A DNA stretch of 64,000 nt, from positions 1 to 64,000 of the forward strand of contig NZ_BMBS01000004.1 of assembly GCF_014634805.1 (NCBI RefSeq), in the 5' to 3' direction. Of this stretch, positions 39,458 to 48,817 are shown piece after piece. Origin of the DNA: Leuconostoc falkenbergense. GTDB lineage: Bacteria > Bacillota > Bacilli > Lactobacillales > Lactobacillaceae. Position numbers and translations under genes: made by a program. The number at the start of each line of letters is the position of its first letter. Position 1 is the stretch's first letter. The notes under the pieces were generated by a model. That model saw only the letters and a program-made list of their open reading frames with translations. It had not been told where the DNA came from and made no database searches.

Positions 39458-39478
39458 GAAAAATCTTAGCCTTTTATT
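39452..39478 (+). terminator. Terminator of rimM-trmD
   Basis: GGCTAAGA (39452-39459) and TCTTAGCC (39464-39471) form a perfect eight-pair stem with an AAAA loop, followed by TTTTATTTT. Confidence 0.9.
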
Positions 39479-39523
39479 TTACTTATTAATGAGAAAATAT
39501 GGTACGGTACTAATAAGTAAAGT

Positions 39524-39561
39524 GGAGGAAGTGTATCACAATCGCTACTGATTGGGTGATA
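39524..39561 (+). promoter_or_regulatory. Displaced Shine-Dalgarno and hairpin before panE
   Basis: GGAGG at 39524-39528 is 47 bases from the panE ATG (39576), and no closer ribosome site exists. Between them TATCACAATC (39534-39543) pairs with GATTGGGTGATA (39550-39561) with a two-base bulge. Folding this stem would shorten the gap. A stop codon lies two codons before ATG 39576 in frame, so an upstream start is excluded. Confidence 0.45.
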
Positions 39562-39575
39562 TGCAACAATAAATC

Positions 39576-40529
39576 ATGAAAATTGCAATTGCGGGTTTTG
39601 GTGCATTGGGTGCGCGAGTTGGTGTAATGTTGCAACGCGCTGGTCATGATGTAACTGGTATAGATGGCTGGGCAGAACACATTGCAGCAATCAACACTAA
39701 GGGATTGACTGTGACAGAGGATGACGGGTCATCTAAAAAATATTTTATTCCAGTCATGACATCCAAAGAAGTTACTGGTGAATTTGATTTGGTGATTTTA
39801 TTGACGAAAACGCCACAATTGGATCGTATGTTAACTGATATTCAACCGCTTATCACAAAACAAACGCAGTTATTAGTCTTGTCAAATGGACTAGGTAATG
39901 TTGAAGTAATGGCAAAGCATGTGTCATCACAACAAATTATTGCTGGGGTAACTTTGTGGACATCTGATTTGGTTCAACCTGGTGAAATTCATGTGACCGG
40001 TACAGGCTCCATCAAGTTGCAAGCGATTGATCACGCAGATATTACCGCTGTTGTCACTGCTTTGAATGAAGCAGGGCTTAATGCTGAGGTATCCGATAAT
40101 GTTGTAGAAGCTATTTGGCATAAAGCGGGCATTAATTCTTTCCTTAACCCATTGACAGTCTTACTTGATGCTAATATTGCTGAATTTGGCACAGCAGGGA
40201 ATGGTATGGATCTTGCATTGAACATTTTAGATGAGATTAAGCAAGTTGGTGACGTGGCTGGCGTTAATGTCGATGTGAATAGTATTTTAAGCGATTTGTC
40301 GAATTTGCTAAAACCAGAAAACGCGGGTAATCACTACCCATCAATGTACCAAGATATTCAAGCTGGTAAACGAACTGAAATCGACTTTTTGAATGGCTAT
40401 TTTGCTAAATTGGGACGTGAAAATCATATCGCCACACCTTTTAATGCACTTGTAACACGATTAATTCATGCAAAAGAAGATATTGAACGTGTTAAATTGG
40501 CCAAACAACAAGAAACCTTTGAAATTTGA
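39576..40529 (+). CDS. panE: Ketopantoate reductase family protein (ApbA/PanE)
   Basis: This 317-residue protein has the NADPH-binding loop GFGALGARVG at 7-16 and the C-terminal ApbA domain with AIWHKAGINSFLNPLTVLLD, including the catalytic Lys near residue 185. PanE reduces ketopantoate to pantoate for coenzyme A; in lactic acid bacteria relatives also act as 2-hydroxyacid dehydrogenases on branched-chain keto acids, so the substrate is not certain. It is a single gene with an odd ribosome site. msrA follows 60 bp later with its own site. Confidence 0.88.
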   Translation: MKIAIAGFGALGARVGVMLQRAGHDVTGIDGWAEHIAAINTKGLTVTEDDGSSKKYFIPVMTSKEVTGEFDLVILLTKTPQLDRMLTDIQPLITKQTQLLVLSNGLGNVEVMAKHVSSQQIIAGVTLWTSDLVQPGEIHVTGTGSIKLQAIDHADITAVVTALNEAGLNAEVSDNVVEAIWHKAGINSFLNPLTVLLDANIAEFGTAGNGMDLALNILDEIKQVGDVAGVNVDVNSILSDLSNLLKPENAGNHYPSMYQDIQAGKRTEIDFLNGYFAKLGRENHIATPFNALVTRLIHAKEDIERVKLAKQQETFEI

Positions 40530-40589
40530 TGACAATTAAAGTAAAATTAGAATAAAATCATTTTACTTTTAATTTGTAAGGAGAAAATA

Positions 40590-41111
40590 ATGGCAATTGA
40601 AACAGCAGTATTTGCAGGCGGTTGCTTTTGGTGCATGGTGCAACCTTTTGATTCGTTACCGGGAATTGAAAAGGTCCGTTCTGGGTATACAGGTGGACAC
40701 ACGGTTAATCCAACTTATGAGGAAGTATCATCACACACCACTGGTCATACAGAAGCAGTTAAAATTTGGTTTGATCCCGAAAAAATAACTTATGCAGAAT
40801 TAGTTGAGATCTATTGGGAACCAACAGATCCAACTGACGCAATGGGGCAATTTCAAGATCGTGGTGATAACTATCGACCTGTTATCTTTGTTGCTGACGA
40901 AAAACAGCGCCAAATTGCCGAACAATCTAAAGCGAAATTAGCCGCGTCTGGCCGATTTACCGATCCAATTGTCACAACGATTGAAGATGTTAAACCATTT
41001 TATGAAGCTGAAGAGTATCATCAAGAATTTTACAAGAAAGATCCGACTCGCGAAGCGCTTGAGATGGAGCAACGATTAGCTTTCAAACTAGCTAATTGGC
41101 AACAAGATTAA
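40590..41111 (+). CDS. msrA: Peptide methionine (S)-S-oxide reductase MsrA
   Basis: This 173-residue enzyme repairs oxidised methionine. The active motif GCFWC lies at 11-15 with catalytic C12, followed by [22 protein letters not shown] and the C-terminal [13 protein letters not shown]. No MsrB domain is fused. TAAGGAG precedes the ATG. It is probably transcribed alone or with panE. Confidence 0.96.
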   Translation: MAIETAVFAGGCFWCMVQPFDSLPGIEKVRSGYTGGHTVNPTYEEVSSHTTGHTEAVKIWFDPEKITYAELVEIYWEPTDPTDAMGQFQDRGDNYRPVIFVADEKQRQIAEQSKAKLAASGRFTDPIVTTIEDVKPFYEAEEYHQEFYKKDPTREALEMEQRLAFKLANWQQD

Positions 41112-41145
41112 CAGATTGTTAGGATACTGAAAAACAGTGAAAATG

Positions 41146-41165
41146 AGCGGAGACGCTTTTTTTTT
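41146..41165 (+). terminator. Short hairpin and T run after msrA
   Basis: AGCG and CGCT enclose GAGA, followed by nine T. The stem has only four or five pairs, so it may be weak, and the rnz promoter region begins here. Confidence 0.45.
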
Positions 41166-41222
41166 GTTATAATTGATTTCGTTATGAACGTTAAAAGGAA
41201 AGCACGCCGTAGGTAAAAAAAC

Positions 41223-42179
41223 ATGCAACTTGAATTTCTTGGAACTGGGTCTGGCCAGCCATCTAAATTTAGAAATGTGACTAGTATTGCTTTACGGTTA
41301 CTGGATGAACGAAATGCTGTCTGGCTTTTTGATGTTGGGGAAGCCACACAACACCAAATTTTAAAAACGACAATTCGACCACGCAAGGTTGAAAAAATTT
41401 TTATCTCTCACTTACACGGGGATCATATTTTTGGCCTTCCTGGTTTTTTGAGCTCTCGCTCTTTTCAAGGTGCTGATAAAAATGAACCATTAACGATCTA
41501 TGGCCCTAAGGGCATTAAAGATTTTGTCCAGACTGCTTTGCGTGTTTCTGAAACACGCTTGTCTTATCCTATCAATTATGTGGCTTTGCAGGAGGGAATT
41601 ATTTTTGATGATCCGACTTTTCAAGTGATTGCCGCACCTATGCGTCACCGCATTGAAACTTGGGGATTCCGCGTCGTTGAAAAAGATCATCCAGGAGAAC
41701 TCTTGGTTGACAAGTTACGTGCTGAAAATATACCTTCTGGGCCCATATATGGGCGATTAAAAGCTGGTAAAACCGTGACATTAGCTGACGGACGCACGAT
41801 AAGCGGACTGGATTACATCGGGGAAACACAAAAAGGACGTGTCGTGACATTGATTTTAGACACGCGGCCCAATGATAATATTGCTTTATTGGCCCATCAT
41901 GCTGATGTATTAGTTCATGAAAGCACTTATGGTGCCAGTGATGAAGAATCAAAGATGGCGAGAGCACACGCTCATTCAACTAGTATTAACGCAGCTAATG
42001 TGGCGAAAAAAGCCCAAGTTGGCAAGCTAGTGCTAACACATTTATCAGCACGATATGTTGGTCCATTGGTCAAAAATCTCATTCAAGATGTGCGCAAAGT
42101 ATTTCCAAACACGTATGTTGCACGAGATTTGGATGTGATCGAAATTCCATTTAAGAAAGAAATTCATGAGTCAAAGTAA
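41223..42179 (+). CDS. rnz: Ribonuclease Z (tRNA 3' processing)
   Basis: This 318-residue metallo-beta-lactamase-fold endonuclease removes 3' trailers from tRNA precursors that lack an encoded CCA. The N-terminal [14 protein letters not shown] and the zinc motif [13 protein letters not shown] with H63, H65, D67 and H68 are typical, and HESTYG and HAHST supply later zinc ligands. The tRNA-Leu in this window has no encoded CCA and is a plausible substrate. It overlaps recJ by 14 bases. Confidence 0.95.
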   Translation: MQLEFLGTGSGQPSKFRNVTSIALRLLDERNAVWLFDVGEATQHQILKTTIRPRKVEKIFISHLHGDHIFGLPGFLSSRSFQGADKNEPLTIYGPKGIKDFVQTALRVSETRLSYPINYVALQEGIIFDDPTFQVIAAPMRHRIETWGFRVVEKDHPGELLVDKLRAENIPSGPIYGRLKAGKTVTLADGRTISGLDYIGETQKGRVVTLILDTRPNDNIALLAHHADVLVHESTYGASDEESKMARAHAHSTSINAANVAKKAQVGKLVLTHLSARYVGPLVKNLIQDVRKVFPNTYVARDLDVIEIPFKKEIHESK

Positions 42180-44133
42180 CTGGCATATGTTGCCAAAACC
42201 AAATGACAAAGTTGTTAAGCAACTGGTGTCACAATTGAATATTAGCCAACTTTCCGCGATGATTGTTGCGCAAAAAGGTTATGATTCGCCTGAGGCTGCT
42301 TTTCAGTATTTAAAGCCTAGTATGTCTACGCTCCATGATCCGATGGCGCTCCATGATATGGCGATCACAATTGAACGTTTGCAGGAAGCCGCGTTTGGCG
42401 GAGAAAAAATTGTTGTATATGGCGATTACGATATGGATGGCGTTACTAGTTCAGCCATCATGGTCGAGGCACTAGAGGTTTTAGGCGCTGATGTGACGGC
42501 CTATATTCCAAACCGCTTTTCTGATGGTTATGGCCCTAACCTAGCGGCGTACCAAAAACTAATTGCAGACGGTGCGCAGCTAATTGTGACAGTTGATAAT
42601 GGTGTTAGTGGTCATGAAGCTGTTGAATATGCAATGGCGCAAGGGATTGATGTCATTATTACTGATCATCATGAATTACCCACAAAACTGCCAAACGCTT
42701 TTGCAATTGTACATCCAAGACATCCTGAAGGGAACTATCCATTTGGTGATTTGTCAGGAGCTGGTGTGGCATTCAAAGTGGCGCAGGCGTTACTCAGTGA
42801 TGGTCAAACTGCCGCTGATATTTCTGAGCTACCCACAGAACTTTTAGATTTGGTGGCATTAGGCGAATTAGCAGATATGGTGTCACTAACCGACGAAAAT
42901 CGTGTCCTTGTTGCGCTTGGTTTGCATCAAATCAATCAAGCGCCACGTCCAGGCTTGAGTGCCGTTTTAAAGAACGCTGGGCAAAAAGATAATGAACCAG
43001 TGATTTCAGAAACAGTCGGCTTTAAGATTGCACCACGCATAAATGCGGTGGGACGACTTGGAGATGCTGATTTATCATTAAAACTGTTGATGAGTCAAGA
43101 TCCAGATGAAGCCACTACCTTAGCTTCTGAGGTTGAAGCATTGAATGCTCAGCGACAAGAAATTGTTGAGGAAGTTTTGGGCGCAGCGAAACAAGTTGCT
43201 TTGTCAGATAAATATCAGCAAGATAAAGTGATTATTGTAGCAGGGGATAATTGGCACCAAGGTATTTTGGGAATTGTTGCTAGTCGATTGGTTGATATGC
43301 TCCAAAAACCAGTGATTGTTTTGAGTTTAGTTGATGGTATTTATAAAGGATCGGGCCGAACATTTGGTGATTTTGACTTGTATCAATTGATGAATAACTA
43401 TCGCCATTTATACGAAACGTTCGGTGGGCACAAAAGTGCTTTGGGTTTGGCAATAAAGCCAGATAACTTAAAAAAGTTAATTGAACAAATACGATCACAA
43501 AATAATCAAATTATTGTGAAACCTGAGCCAATTGATGTCAATTTAGTTTTGCCACCTGAAGCGATGACAACTGAAATTTATCATGATTTGCAAATGATGG
43601 AACCATTTGGAACAGATAATCCACAGCCTGTCTTTGCTTTGAAATCACCAAGTGTTGTTAGTGCTGTCACAATAGGCAATGCTAAACAACATATCAAGTT
43701 AAAATTACAAAATAATGTTGAGGTACTTGGTTTTAATCACCCTGACTGGTTGCCGGTAGTCGCACAGCCTAATGGTCATGCCATGGTTGGTACGTTAGGT
43801 TTGAATTATTTTCGAGGCAAAAAAACATTACAATTATTATTACTTGATGTTGATTTACCGGTTCAAAAAGATGATAATGAAGAGCATAAAAGGTTTTTTG
43901 CAAGTTTATATAAATTTATTTATCACAATCAAACCTTGAATTTTGCCGAAAATTTGGATAAAATTGCCAAACAATTCAATATTAGCAAAACGGACCTAAA
44001 TATTATGGTGCAAGTGTTTATCGAGTTAGATTTTGTGTCGGTACATGACGGTTTTGTCAAAATTAACCCAAATGCCGCACAAAAATCGTTAACGACTTCC
44101 AAAACATATCAAAAATATTTAGCTGGTCGATAA
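42166..44133 (+). CDS. recJ: Single-stranded-DNA exonuclease RecJ
   Basis: This 655-residue DHH-family 5'-3' exonuclease works in recombination and mismatch repair. Phosphoesterase motifs are [14 protein letters not shown] near 85, TVDNG near 143 and TDHHELP near 167 (DHH), and the DHHA1 region [12 protein letters not shown] is near 420. An OB-like domain follows at about 460-560. The protein is shorter than the roughly 750-residue enzymes of many Firmicutes, mainly in the C-terminal domain. The start overlaps rnz. Confidence 0.95.
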   Translation: MSQSNWHMLPKPNDKVVKQLVSQLNISQLSAMIVAQKGYDSPEAAFQYLKPSMSTLHDPMALHDMAITIERLQEAAFGGEKIVVYGDYDMDGVTSSAIMVEALEVLGADVTAYIPNRFSDGYGPNLAAYQKLIADGAQLIVTVDNGVSGHEAVEYAMAQGIDVIITDHHELPTKLPNAFAIVHPRHPEGNYPFGDLSGAGVAFKVAQALLSDGQTAADISELPTELLDLVALGELADMVSLTDENRVLVALGLHQINQAPRPGLSAVLKNAGQKDNEPVISETVGFKIAPRINAVGRLGDADLSLKLLMSQDPDEATTLASEVEALNAQRQEIVEEVLGAAKQVALSDKYQQDKVIIVAGDNWHQGILGIVASRLVDMLQKPVIVLSLVDGIYKGSGRTFGDFDLYQLMNNYRHLYETFGGHKSALGLAIKPDNLKKLIEQIRSQNNQIIVKPEPIDVNLVLPPEAMTTEIYHDLQMMEPFGTDNPQPVFALKSPSVVSAVTIGNAKQHIKLKLQNNVEVLGFNHPDWLPVVAQPNGHAMVGTLGLNYFRGKKTLQLLLLDVDLPVQKDDNEEHKRFFASLYKFIYHNQTLNFAENLDKIAKQFNISKTDLNIMVQVFIELDFVSVHDGFVKINPNAAQKSLTTSKTYQKYLAGR

Positions 44134-44168
44134 TTTAGAAAGTATGAGCTTTGGCTCAGAGAAAAAGA

Positions 44169-44699
44169 ATGACAGTAGATTTACATGATTACGTTGCAAC
44201 AGTAGAAAACTTTCCTGAACAAGGCGTTAATTTTCGTGACATTTCACCACTGATGGGGGATGGCGTTGCTTACAAACAAGCGGTTGACGCGATAGCAGAT
44301 TTTGCCAAGCAATTGGATGTTGCTTTAATTGCAGGTCCTGAGTCGCGTGGCTTCATTGTCGGGTCACCATTAGCCTACACTTTGGGAATTGGTTTTGTTC
44401 CAGCGCGCAAAGGTGGCAAACTTCCGCGTAAAGCTGTCAGTGCCTCCTATACACTTGAGTATGGTGGCGTCAACGAACTTGAAATTCATGAGGATGCTAT
44501 CAAACCAGGTCAGCGTGTTTTGATTGTTGATGACTTACTCGCTACTGGTGGCACAATTAATGCGACACGAGAAATCATTGAAAAATTAGGTGGTATTGTT
44601 GCCGGTGTTGCTTTCATTATTGAGCTAGAAGATTTACATGGTCGTGAGAAGATCATGGAAGCAGGGGAAGTACCATTTTTAGCGTTGATGGAATATTAA
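44169..44699 (+). CDS. apt: Adenine phosphoribosyltransferase
   Basis: This 176-residue enzyme salvages adenine to AMP using PRPP. The N-terminal [20 protein letters not shown] region, RKGGKLP, and the PRPP-binding loop [13 protein letters not shown] near 120-132 are present. ATG 44169 gives the normal N-terminus. A TTG at 44151 in frame would add six residues and has no better ribosome site. In Firmicutes apt commonly follows recJ, as here. Confidence 0.95.
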   Translation: MTVDLHDYVATVENFPEQGVNFRDISPLMGDGVAYKQAVDAIADFAKQLDVALIAGPESRGFIVGSPLAYTLGIGFVPARKGGKLPRKAVSASYTLEYGGVNELEIHEDAIKPGQRVLIVDDLLATGGTINATREIIEKLGGIVAGVAFIIELEDLHGREKIMEAGEVPFLALMEY

Positions 44700-44764
44700 A
44701 AGTTTCAAAAATGGGATAGTGGCAGAGCTTGACACCTTCTCATTTATCCTTTAATCTTAATGCT

Positions 44765-45601
44765 ATGGAAAAAAAACAAATTACGAATTGGTTTATTCGC
44801 TTTATAAAAGGTGTTTTTATTGCCTTAGGTTTTATTTTACCAGGCGTTTCAGGCGGCGTTCTTGCTGCTATATTAGGGCTTTACGAGCGAATGCTCAATT
44901 TTATGGCTCATATTCGTCAAAATTTCAAACGAGATTTTGCGTTTTTTTTGCCAGTCGGTTTGGGTGGAATTGCTGGCATTATTTTACTCAGTCGACCACT
45001 TGAGTTTTTACTGGTCTCTTATAAAGCAATGGTGCTTTGGGGATTTGCTGGTGCAATTGTTGGTACATTGCCTGCACTATTCAAGGAAAGTGCAAAAAAA
45101 GGGCGCAGTTATCGTGATTGGATCATGTTTGGTGTAACAGCAGTTGTTGGCGGGTTATTTTTGTATAACATGACTGCTATTTTTGGACAAATGCCAATTA
45201 ATTTCTTCTCTTGGTTGTTGGCAGGGGCTCTCATTGCGCTCGGTGTGATAGTGCCAGGCTTAAGTCCGTCGAATTTTTTGTTATATCTTGGCCTTTTCGA
45301 TCCAATGTTAGCTGGCTTCAAGCGCGCGGATATGGGTGTCTTCATACCAATTGCTGTGGGGGCAATCGTGACTTTAGTTTCTTTTTCTAAAGTCATGAGT
45401 TATCTGTTACAACATTTTTATTCACTTGTTTACCACTTTATTTTGGCGATTGTTGTGGTTTCAACAATCTTAATTGTCATCCCACCAGTTGCTGATTATA
45501 GTGGTTTCAACATGACCAGTGTCATAGTTAGTGCGATTTTGTTTGCTTTAGGTATCGTATTAGGCTACTGGATGAGCAGTTTAGAAAAAAAATACAAATA
45601 A
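44765..45601 (+). CDS. DUF368 membrane protein, candidate undecaprenyl-phosphate translocase
   Basis: This 278-residue protein has about eight to nine membrane segments and the two matching DUF368 re-entrant motifs ILPGVSGGVLAAILGLYE (near residue 19) and VIVPGLSPSNFLLYLGLFD (near 160). DUF368 proteins (PopT type) were recently shown to recycle undecaprenyl phosphate across the membrane. That role is inferred here from family membership. ATG 44765 matches homologue starts but lacks a clear ribosome site; an in-frame start 36 bases upstream is possible. Confidence 0.85.
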   Translation: MEKKQITNWFIRFIKGVFIALGFILPGVSGGVLAAILGLYERMLNFMAHIRQNFKRDFAFFLPVGLGGIAGIILLSRPLEFLLVSYKAMVLWGFAGAIVGTLPALFKESAKKGRSYRDWIMFGVTAVVGGLFLYNMTAIFGQMPINFFSWLLAGALIALGVIVPGLSPSNFLLYLGLFDPMLAGFKRADMGVFIPIAVGAIVTLVSFSKVMSYLLQHFYSLVYHFILAIVVVSTILIVIPPVADYSGFNMTSVIVSAILFALGIVLGYWMSSLEKKYK

Positions 45602-45604
45602 AAA

Positions 45605-45636
45605 AACGATTACGTGAGAATTCGTAATCGTTTTTA
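45605..45636. terminator. Bidirectional terminator between convergent genes
   Basis: AACGATTACG (45605-45614) and CGTAATCGTT (45623-45632) form a perfect ten-pair stem, with A before and T after. It serves the DUF368 gene and the convergent methyltransferase-like gene. Confidence 0.88.
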
Positions 45637-46341
45637 TTTGACTAACCAAACAGCGTCTTTGATAGTATCAAAGGGTTGATGGTTTTGATTGAGAATTTCT
45701 GGTTCCGATAAAATTGCATTTTGCCAAAAGTCAGGAGAATTTGTGACACCATTTTGCTCACCAATGACAATAAAATCCCCTGTAAATCCTTTGCTACGCA
45801 ATGCAGTCAGAACTTGCCAGTCAATGTTTTGAGTGTCAGGAGCCCAACTTAAAATTAAAACATCAAAGGTTCTCTGTTTGACGCTTTTAAGTGCATCTTC
45901 TTGTTCAACATAAGTCCATGGTTCTGGTGCCAAAATATCCTGACCGCGCCAATCAAAATTGTCTGTACTGGCAACTTGATCATTGAGTTGGCGAAGCCCA
46001 GCAGAAATGACAGCATTGCCAGCCATGATTTCTAATACTGAACGGCCACTGATAAAATGATGTAAGTCCATCAACCATTGTTGATTAGGAATATGCCAAA
46101 GCCCGAATGTTGTAATAATTTCTTGTCGAAACATGGCTAAATCATCATCCAGTGGCATTAAAGCAAAATTACTAAAAATGTCTCTTTCTGAAAATGATAA
46201 TAGGGGTAAGTTGCTTTTAGGTAATTGATGTTGATTCAAGCAGATCATAGCTTCTTGAGCTGCTTGAATTTTAAAAAGAATATCAGAAGTTGTTTCAAAC
46301 TTTTTGGCCCATTGATTGAGCAGTTCAAGATAGGCTATCAT
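45634..46341 (-). CDS. Putative SAM-dependent methyltransferase-like protein
   Basis: This 235-residue soluble protein has an N-terminal helical half and then a Rossmann-like segment: SVLEIMAGNAVISAGLRQL near 100-118 resembles methyltransferase motif I (E-x-x-x-G), VASTDNFDW fits the acidic end of strand 2, and FDVLILSWAPD near 157-168 fits motif IV. No substrate motif is visible, so the target is unknown. It overlaps the upstream membrane protein gene by four bases and the two form an operon. Confidence 0.6.
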   Translation of the reverse strand: MIAYLELLNQWAKKFETTSDILFKIQAAQEAMICLNQHQLPKSNLPLLSFSERDIFSNFALMPLDDDLAMFRQEIITTFGLWHIPNQQWLMDLHHFISGRSVLEIMAGNAVISAGLRQLNDQVASTDNFDWRGQDILAPEPWTYVEQEDALKSVKQRTFDVLILSWAPDTQNIDWQVLTALRSKGFTGDFIVIGEQNGVTNSPDFWQNAILSEPEILNQNHQPFDTIKDAVWLVK

Positions 46342-46649
46342 TCTTCAGTCACGTCGCGTCGATTTTTAAAGCTTGCGCCTTTTTTATCAATGTGGACGTT
46401 ATAATGTTTACCATGATGTTCAAAGTCAAAATCATTGTTTTTGATATCACGTCTAAAGCGCCACATTGTGAGCATAGCGATAATACCACCAATAGCTGCG
46501 ACAATGAGAGCAAATAATAGTGCAATACCAATGATACTCAAAACAACTGGCACAGCGACACCGATAACGACCAGTAGAATAGGGATGAGAATCAGTAATA
46601 CAACAATGATTGTGACAATAGCACCAATGAATTGAAATAATTTTTTCAT
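46338..46649 (-). CDS. Small membrane protein of unknown function
   Basis: This 103-residue protein has two long hydrophobic segments (about 5-50 and 45-62, very rich in Ile and Val) and a charged, His-rich cytoplasmic tail (DFDFEHHGKHYNVHIDKKG). I do not recognise a named family. GGAGGG about seven bases before ATG 46649 supports this start over the upstream in-frame ATG. It is the first gene of a two-gene minus-strand operon and is divergent from the leucine-leader promoter. Confidence 0.6.
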   Translation of the reverse strand: MKKLFQFIGAIVTIIVVLLILIPILLVVIGVAVPVVLSIIGIALLFALIVAAIGGIIAMLTMWRFRRDIKNNDFDFEHHGKHYNVHIDKKGASFKNRRDVTEE

Positions 46650-46707
46650 AGATAAACCCTCCAATCATTCAATTATACTACACTTTTATTAGAATTTAGA
46701 AAAAGTA

Positions 46708-46736
46708 TTGACATGTAAATATTAGTAGTGTATATT
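46708..46736 (+). promoter_or_regulatory. Promoter of the leucine-leader transcript
   Basis: A perfect TTGACA at 46708-46713 and TATATT at 46731-46736 are separated by 17 bases. The transcript would start near 46743 and carry about 275 bases of leader before the membrane protein gene. Confidence 0.8.
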
Positions 46737-46788
46737 AATATTCATAAAGTAATAGCGCATTCGTCGCTCAAATATAAGGAGTCGTATC

Positions 46789-46851
46789 ATGACAAAGCAC
46801 ATGACCATCAAATTCAATAACGCCCTCCTCCTCAACCTCCAACTCATTTGA
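46789..46851 (+). CDS. Leucine-rich leader peptide (20 residues)
   Basis: After AAGGAG, ATG 46789 opens a 20-codon frame that ends at TGA 46849-46851: MTKHMTIKFNNALLLNLQLI. Five of the last eight codons are Leu and every one is CTC (three in a row, then two more), a use of one rarer codon that is typical of ribosome-stalling attenuators. It is followed at once by a strong hairpin and then a terminator. No function is expected for the peptide itself; its translation rate would sense charged tRNA-Leu. Confidence 0.8.
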   Translation: MTKHMTIKFNNALLLNLQLI

Positions 46852-46967
46852 GTCTAGTAGGTTGTTATTTGAGCAACATCAGCTACTAGACTATCGTCAT
46901 TGATAAGTTTGGTGGCTGGTTAGGTAGGAATGTCCTAACGAGCAATCGTTGGGACATTTTTATTTTT
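46851..46967 (+). promoter_or_regulatory. Transcription attenuator: competing hairpins and terminator
   Basis: AGTCTAGTAG (46851-46860) pairs perfectly with CTACTAGACT (46883-46892) and contains an inner GTTG/CAAC stem. TGTCCTAACGA (46931-46941) pairs with TCGTTGGGACA (46946-46956), followed by TTTTTATTTTT: a terminator. GTTAGG (46919-46924) can instead pair with CCTAAC (46934-46939) and disrupt it, and CAATCGTTG (46944-46952) can pair with CAACGATTG (46970-46978). The set of exclusive stems behind a Leu-rich frame is the layout of a peptide-coded attenuator. Confidence 0.75.
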
Positions 46968-47019
46968 CTCAACGATTGTGGGCTCACATTGGAGAACACA
47001 CATTTAAGGAGAAAGAATT

Positions 47020-48159
47020 ATGGCACAAAATGCAATTACAGCAAAACAGGTAAAATCAGCAAGTAACAAAAAGTCAGCAGCGGTCGACAAAGAATCAATT
47101 CGCGATACAGTGTACAAAGTCAGCGCCGCTGTCTCTAATGCAATATTGGTGACGTTGGGTATGGGCCTATTGTTGCAAACAATTGCAGGATTTATTCACT
47201 GGGCACCAATGGTACAAATGGGTGCCATCACAAAAGTAATGTTGCCAGCTGCTTTTGGCGCAGCGATTGCTTCACAAATGAAGACCAATACAATGGTTAT
47301 GTTTAGTGCTATGGCTGCATCAGCGGTTGGTGCTAACGCTGTATTTTTCACTGATAAAGCTGTGCAAGGTGTTACCGCAACTGGTTATGCCGGTGCACAA
47401 GCTGCTGGGTCAGCAATTATTACAACTGGACAACCGATTTCGGCTGTATTGGCTGGTTTGATTGCCGTGTTGTTTGGTAAATGGTTGAGTGGAAAAACAC
47501 CATTGGATATGGTGATTGTCCCTGCTGCAACAACAATTGTTGGAACAGTTGCGGGTTACTATTTGGCCGCTGTAACAACACCAATTTTGGTTGCTATTGG
47601 TGCTTTCATTGCTTCAAGTGTTGCAGTTAACCCAATTATTGGAACAGCTGTTGTTGCGATGGTATTCGGTGCTTTGACAATGACACCAGCCTCAGCCGCC
47701 GCATTGGCAGTTGCTATTGGTGCCACGGGTGTAACGTCGCCGGAAGCAGCCGGTGCTATCTTGATTGGTACAACCGCAGTATTCGTTGGTTTCCCTGCAA
47801 TGTCATTCCATGAAAACAAGATTGGGGCAACCATTGCACAAGGTATTGTAACACCAAAAATTCAATTCCCTAATTTGACAGAAAATCCAGCTTTGATTAT
47901 CCCACCAATGATTGGCGCCGCAATTGCTGCGCCAATTGCAACAATGGTCTTCCATGTGACGGCACCATTCGCGATGGCAGGTATCGGATTTAACTCATTC
48001 ATTGTGCCATTGGCATTGGCAGGATCTAACCCAGTTGCATTTGCTGCTTATATGGGTGTCGGCGTTGCTGTACCAGTCGTTGTTTCATTTATTGGCTATC
48101 GCATTATGCGTAAAATTGGTTGGGCTAAGCCACAACAGTTGCACTTGGAAATGATCTAA
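47020..48159 (+). CDS. PTS_EIIC_2 family (PfoR-like) membrane protein
   Basis: This 379-residue protein has a polar Lys/Ser-rich N-terminus (about 30 residues) and then eight to ten membrane segments with unusual Ala, Gly, Ile and Thr content. The fold family is inferred from the overall pattern and motifs such as GFPAMSFHENKIGATIAQGI and LAGSNPVAFAAYMGVG, which resemble the PTS_EIIC_2 family. No IIA or IIB domains or genes are adjacent, so PTS transport is doubtful. AAGGAGAAAG precedes the ATG. The leader upstream implies leucine-dependent control, so an amino-acid-related transport role is a fair guess. Confidence 0.7.
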   Translation: MAQNAITAKQVKSASNKKSAAVDKESIRDTVYKVSAAVSNAILVTLGMGLLLQTIAGFIHWAPMVQMGAITKVMLPAAFGAAIASQMKTNTMVMFSAMAASAVGANAVFFTDKAVQGVTATGYAGAQAAGSAIITTGQPISAVLAGLIAVLFGKWLSGKTPLDMVIVPAATTIVGTVAGYYLAAVTTPILVAIGAFIASSVAVNPIIGTAVVAMVFGALTMTPASAAALAVAIGATGVTSPEAAGAILIGTTAVFVGFPAMSFHENKIGATIAQGIVTPKIQFPNLTENPALIIPPMIGAAIAAPIATMVFHVTAPFAMAGIGFNSFIVPLALAGSNPVAFAAYMGVGVAVPVVVSFIGYRIMRKIGWAKPQQLHLEMI

Positions 48160-48182
48160 TTTAACCAAGCTCTAAAATAATA

Positions 48183-48228
48183 AAAACCACCAAATTTCAT
48201 TATTCAATGAAAAAATTGGTGGTTTTTT
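48183..48228. terminator. Bidirectional terminator between convergent genes
   Basis: AAAACCACCAAATTT and AAAATTGGTGGTTTT pair over about 13 bases around an AT-rich loop, with A before and T after. It lies between the PTS_EIIC_2 gene and the minus-strand LURP-one gene. Confidence 0.85.
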
Positions 48229-48766
48229 AGTGTATTCTGGTTGTTAATTTGTAGGTACGATTTTGGCCTGGTAGCCATTTGATAGCCGTTAGCGGGTTAG
48301 ATTTTACACCCCAAATGTCCAATAGAGCAGCAATAGCGATATGAACTGGTGCTTGTGAGTCGAAAGTGACGGTTAACTGATTATAGATACCATCAGGACG
48401 ACTTTCGGGTTTGACACTGAGTAATTTTTTGGTATTGTGGTAGATGAGGTAGCGATTGGCAATAAAATTACCTGAAATTAACCAACCAAGATGACGAACA
48501 TAAACAATATCACCGAGATGCCCAAAAGTAAAACTGATGGAGCCAACAATATGGCCACGGTAGTTAAGGGTGAAGCGTGGTAAAATGCCATAAGATGTTT
48601 GACGAATACGTACTAGCACATTGCCTGACATGTCTTGAACGTGAAGTTCATCAGACTTTTTACCGGAGCGACCTGAAACAAGGTAAGATGCCTTAAAGTC
48701 GGAATCAAAAACGATATTGACACCATCATCAATACTATGTCGCTGTCTCAAATAATATTTTGTCAT
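48227..48766 (-). CDS. LURP-one-related (YxjI/tubby-like) family protein
   Basis: This 179-residue protein is built of regular beta strands in the order seen in LURP-one/YxjI proteins: YYLRQRHSIDDG at the N-terminus, DELHVQDMSGNVLVRIRQTSYGILPRF split around 40-65, then HLGWLISGNFIANRYLIYH near 110-128. These proteins adopt a tubby-like barrel; their bacterial role is not known. No signal peptide is seen. It is divergent from ung and has its own promoter region of 50 bp. Confidence 0.65.
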   Translation of the reverse strand: MTKYYLRQRHSIDDGVNIVFDSDFKASYLVSGRSGKKSDELHVQDMSGNVLVRIRQTSYGILPRFTLNYRGHIVGSISFTFGHLGDIVYVRHLGWLISGNFIANRYLIYHNTKKLLSVKPESRPDGIYNQLTVTFDSQAPVHIAIAALLDIWGVKSNPLTAIKWLPGQNRTYKLTTRIH

Positions 48767-48817
48767 CTGCTAAGTACCTCTCATTCACCTATTATTTTAT
48801 CATGAAAGAAGAAAAAA

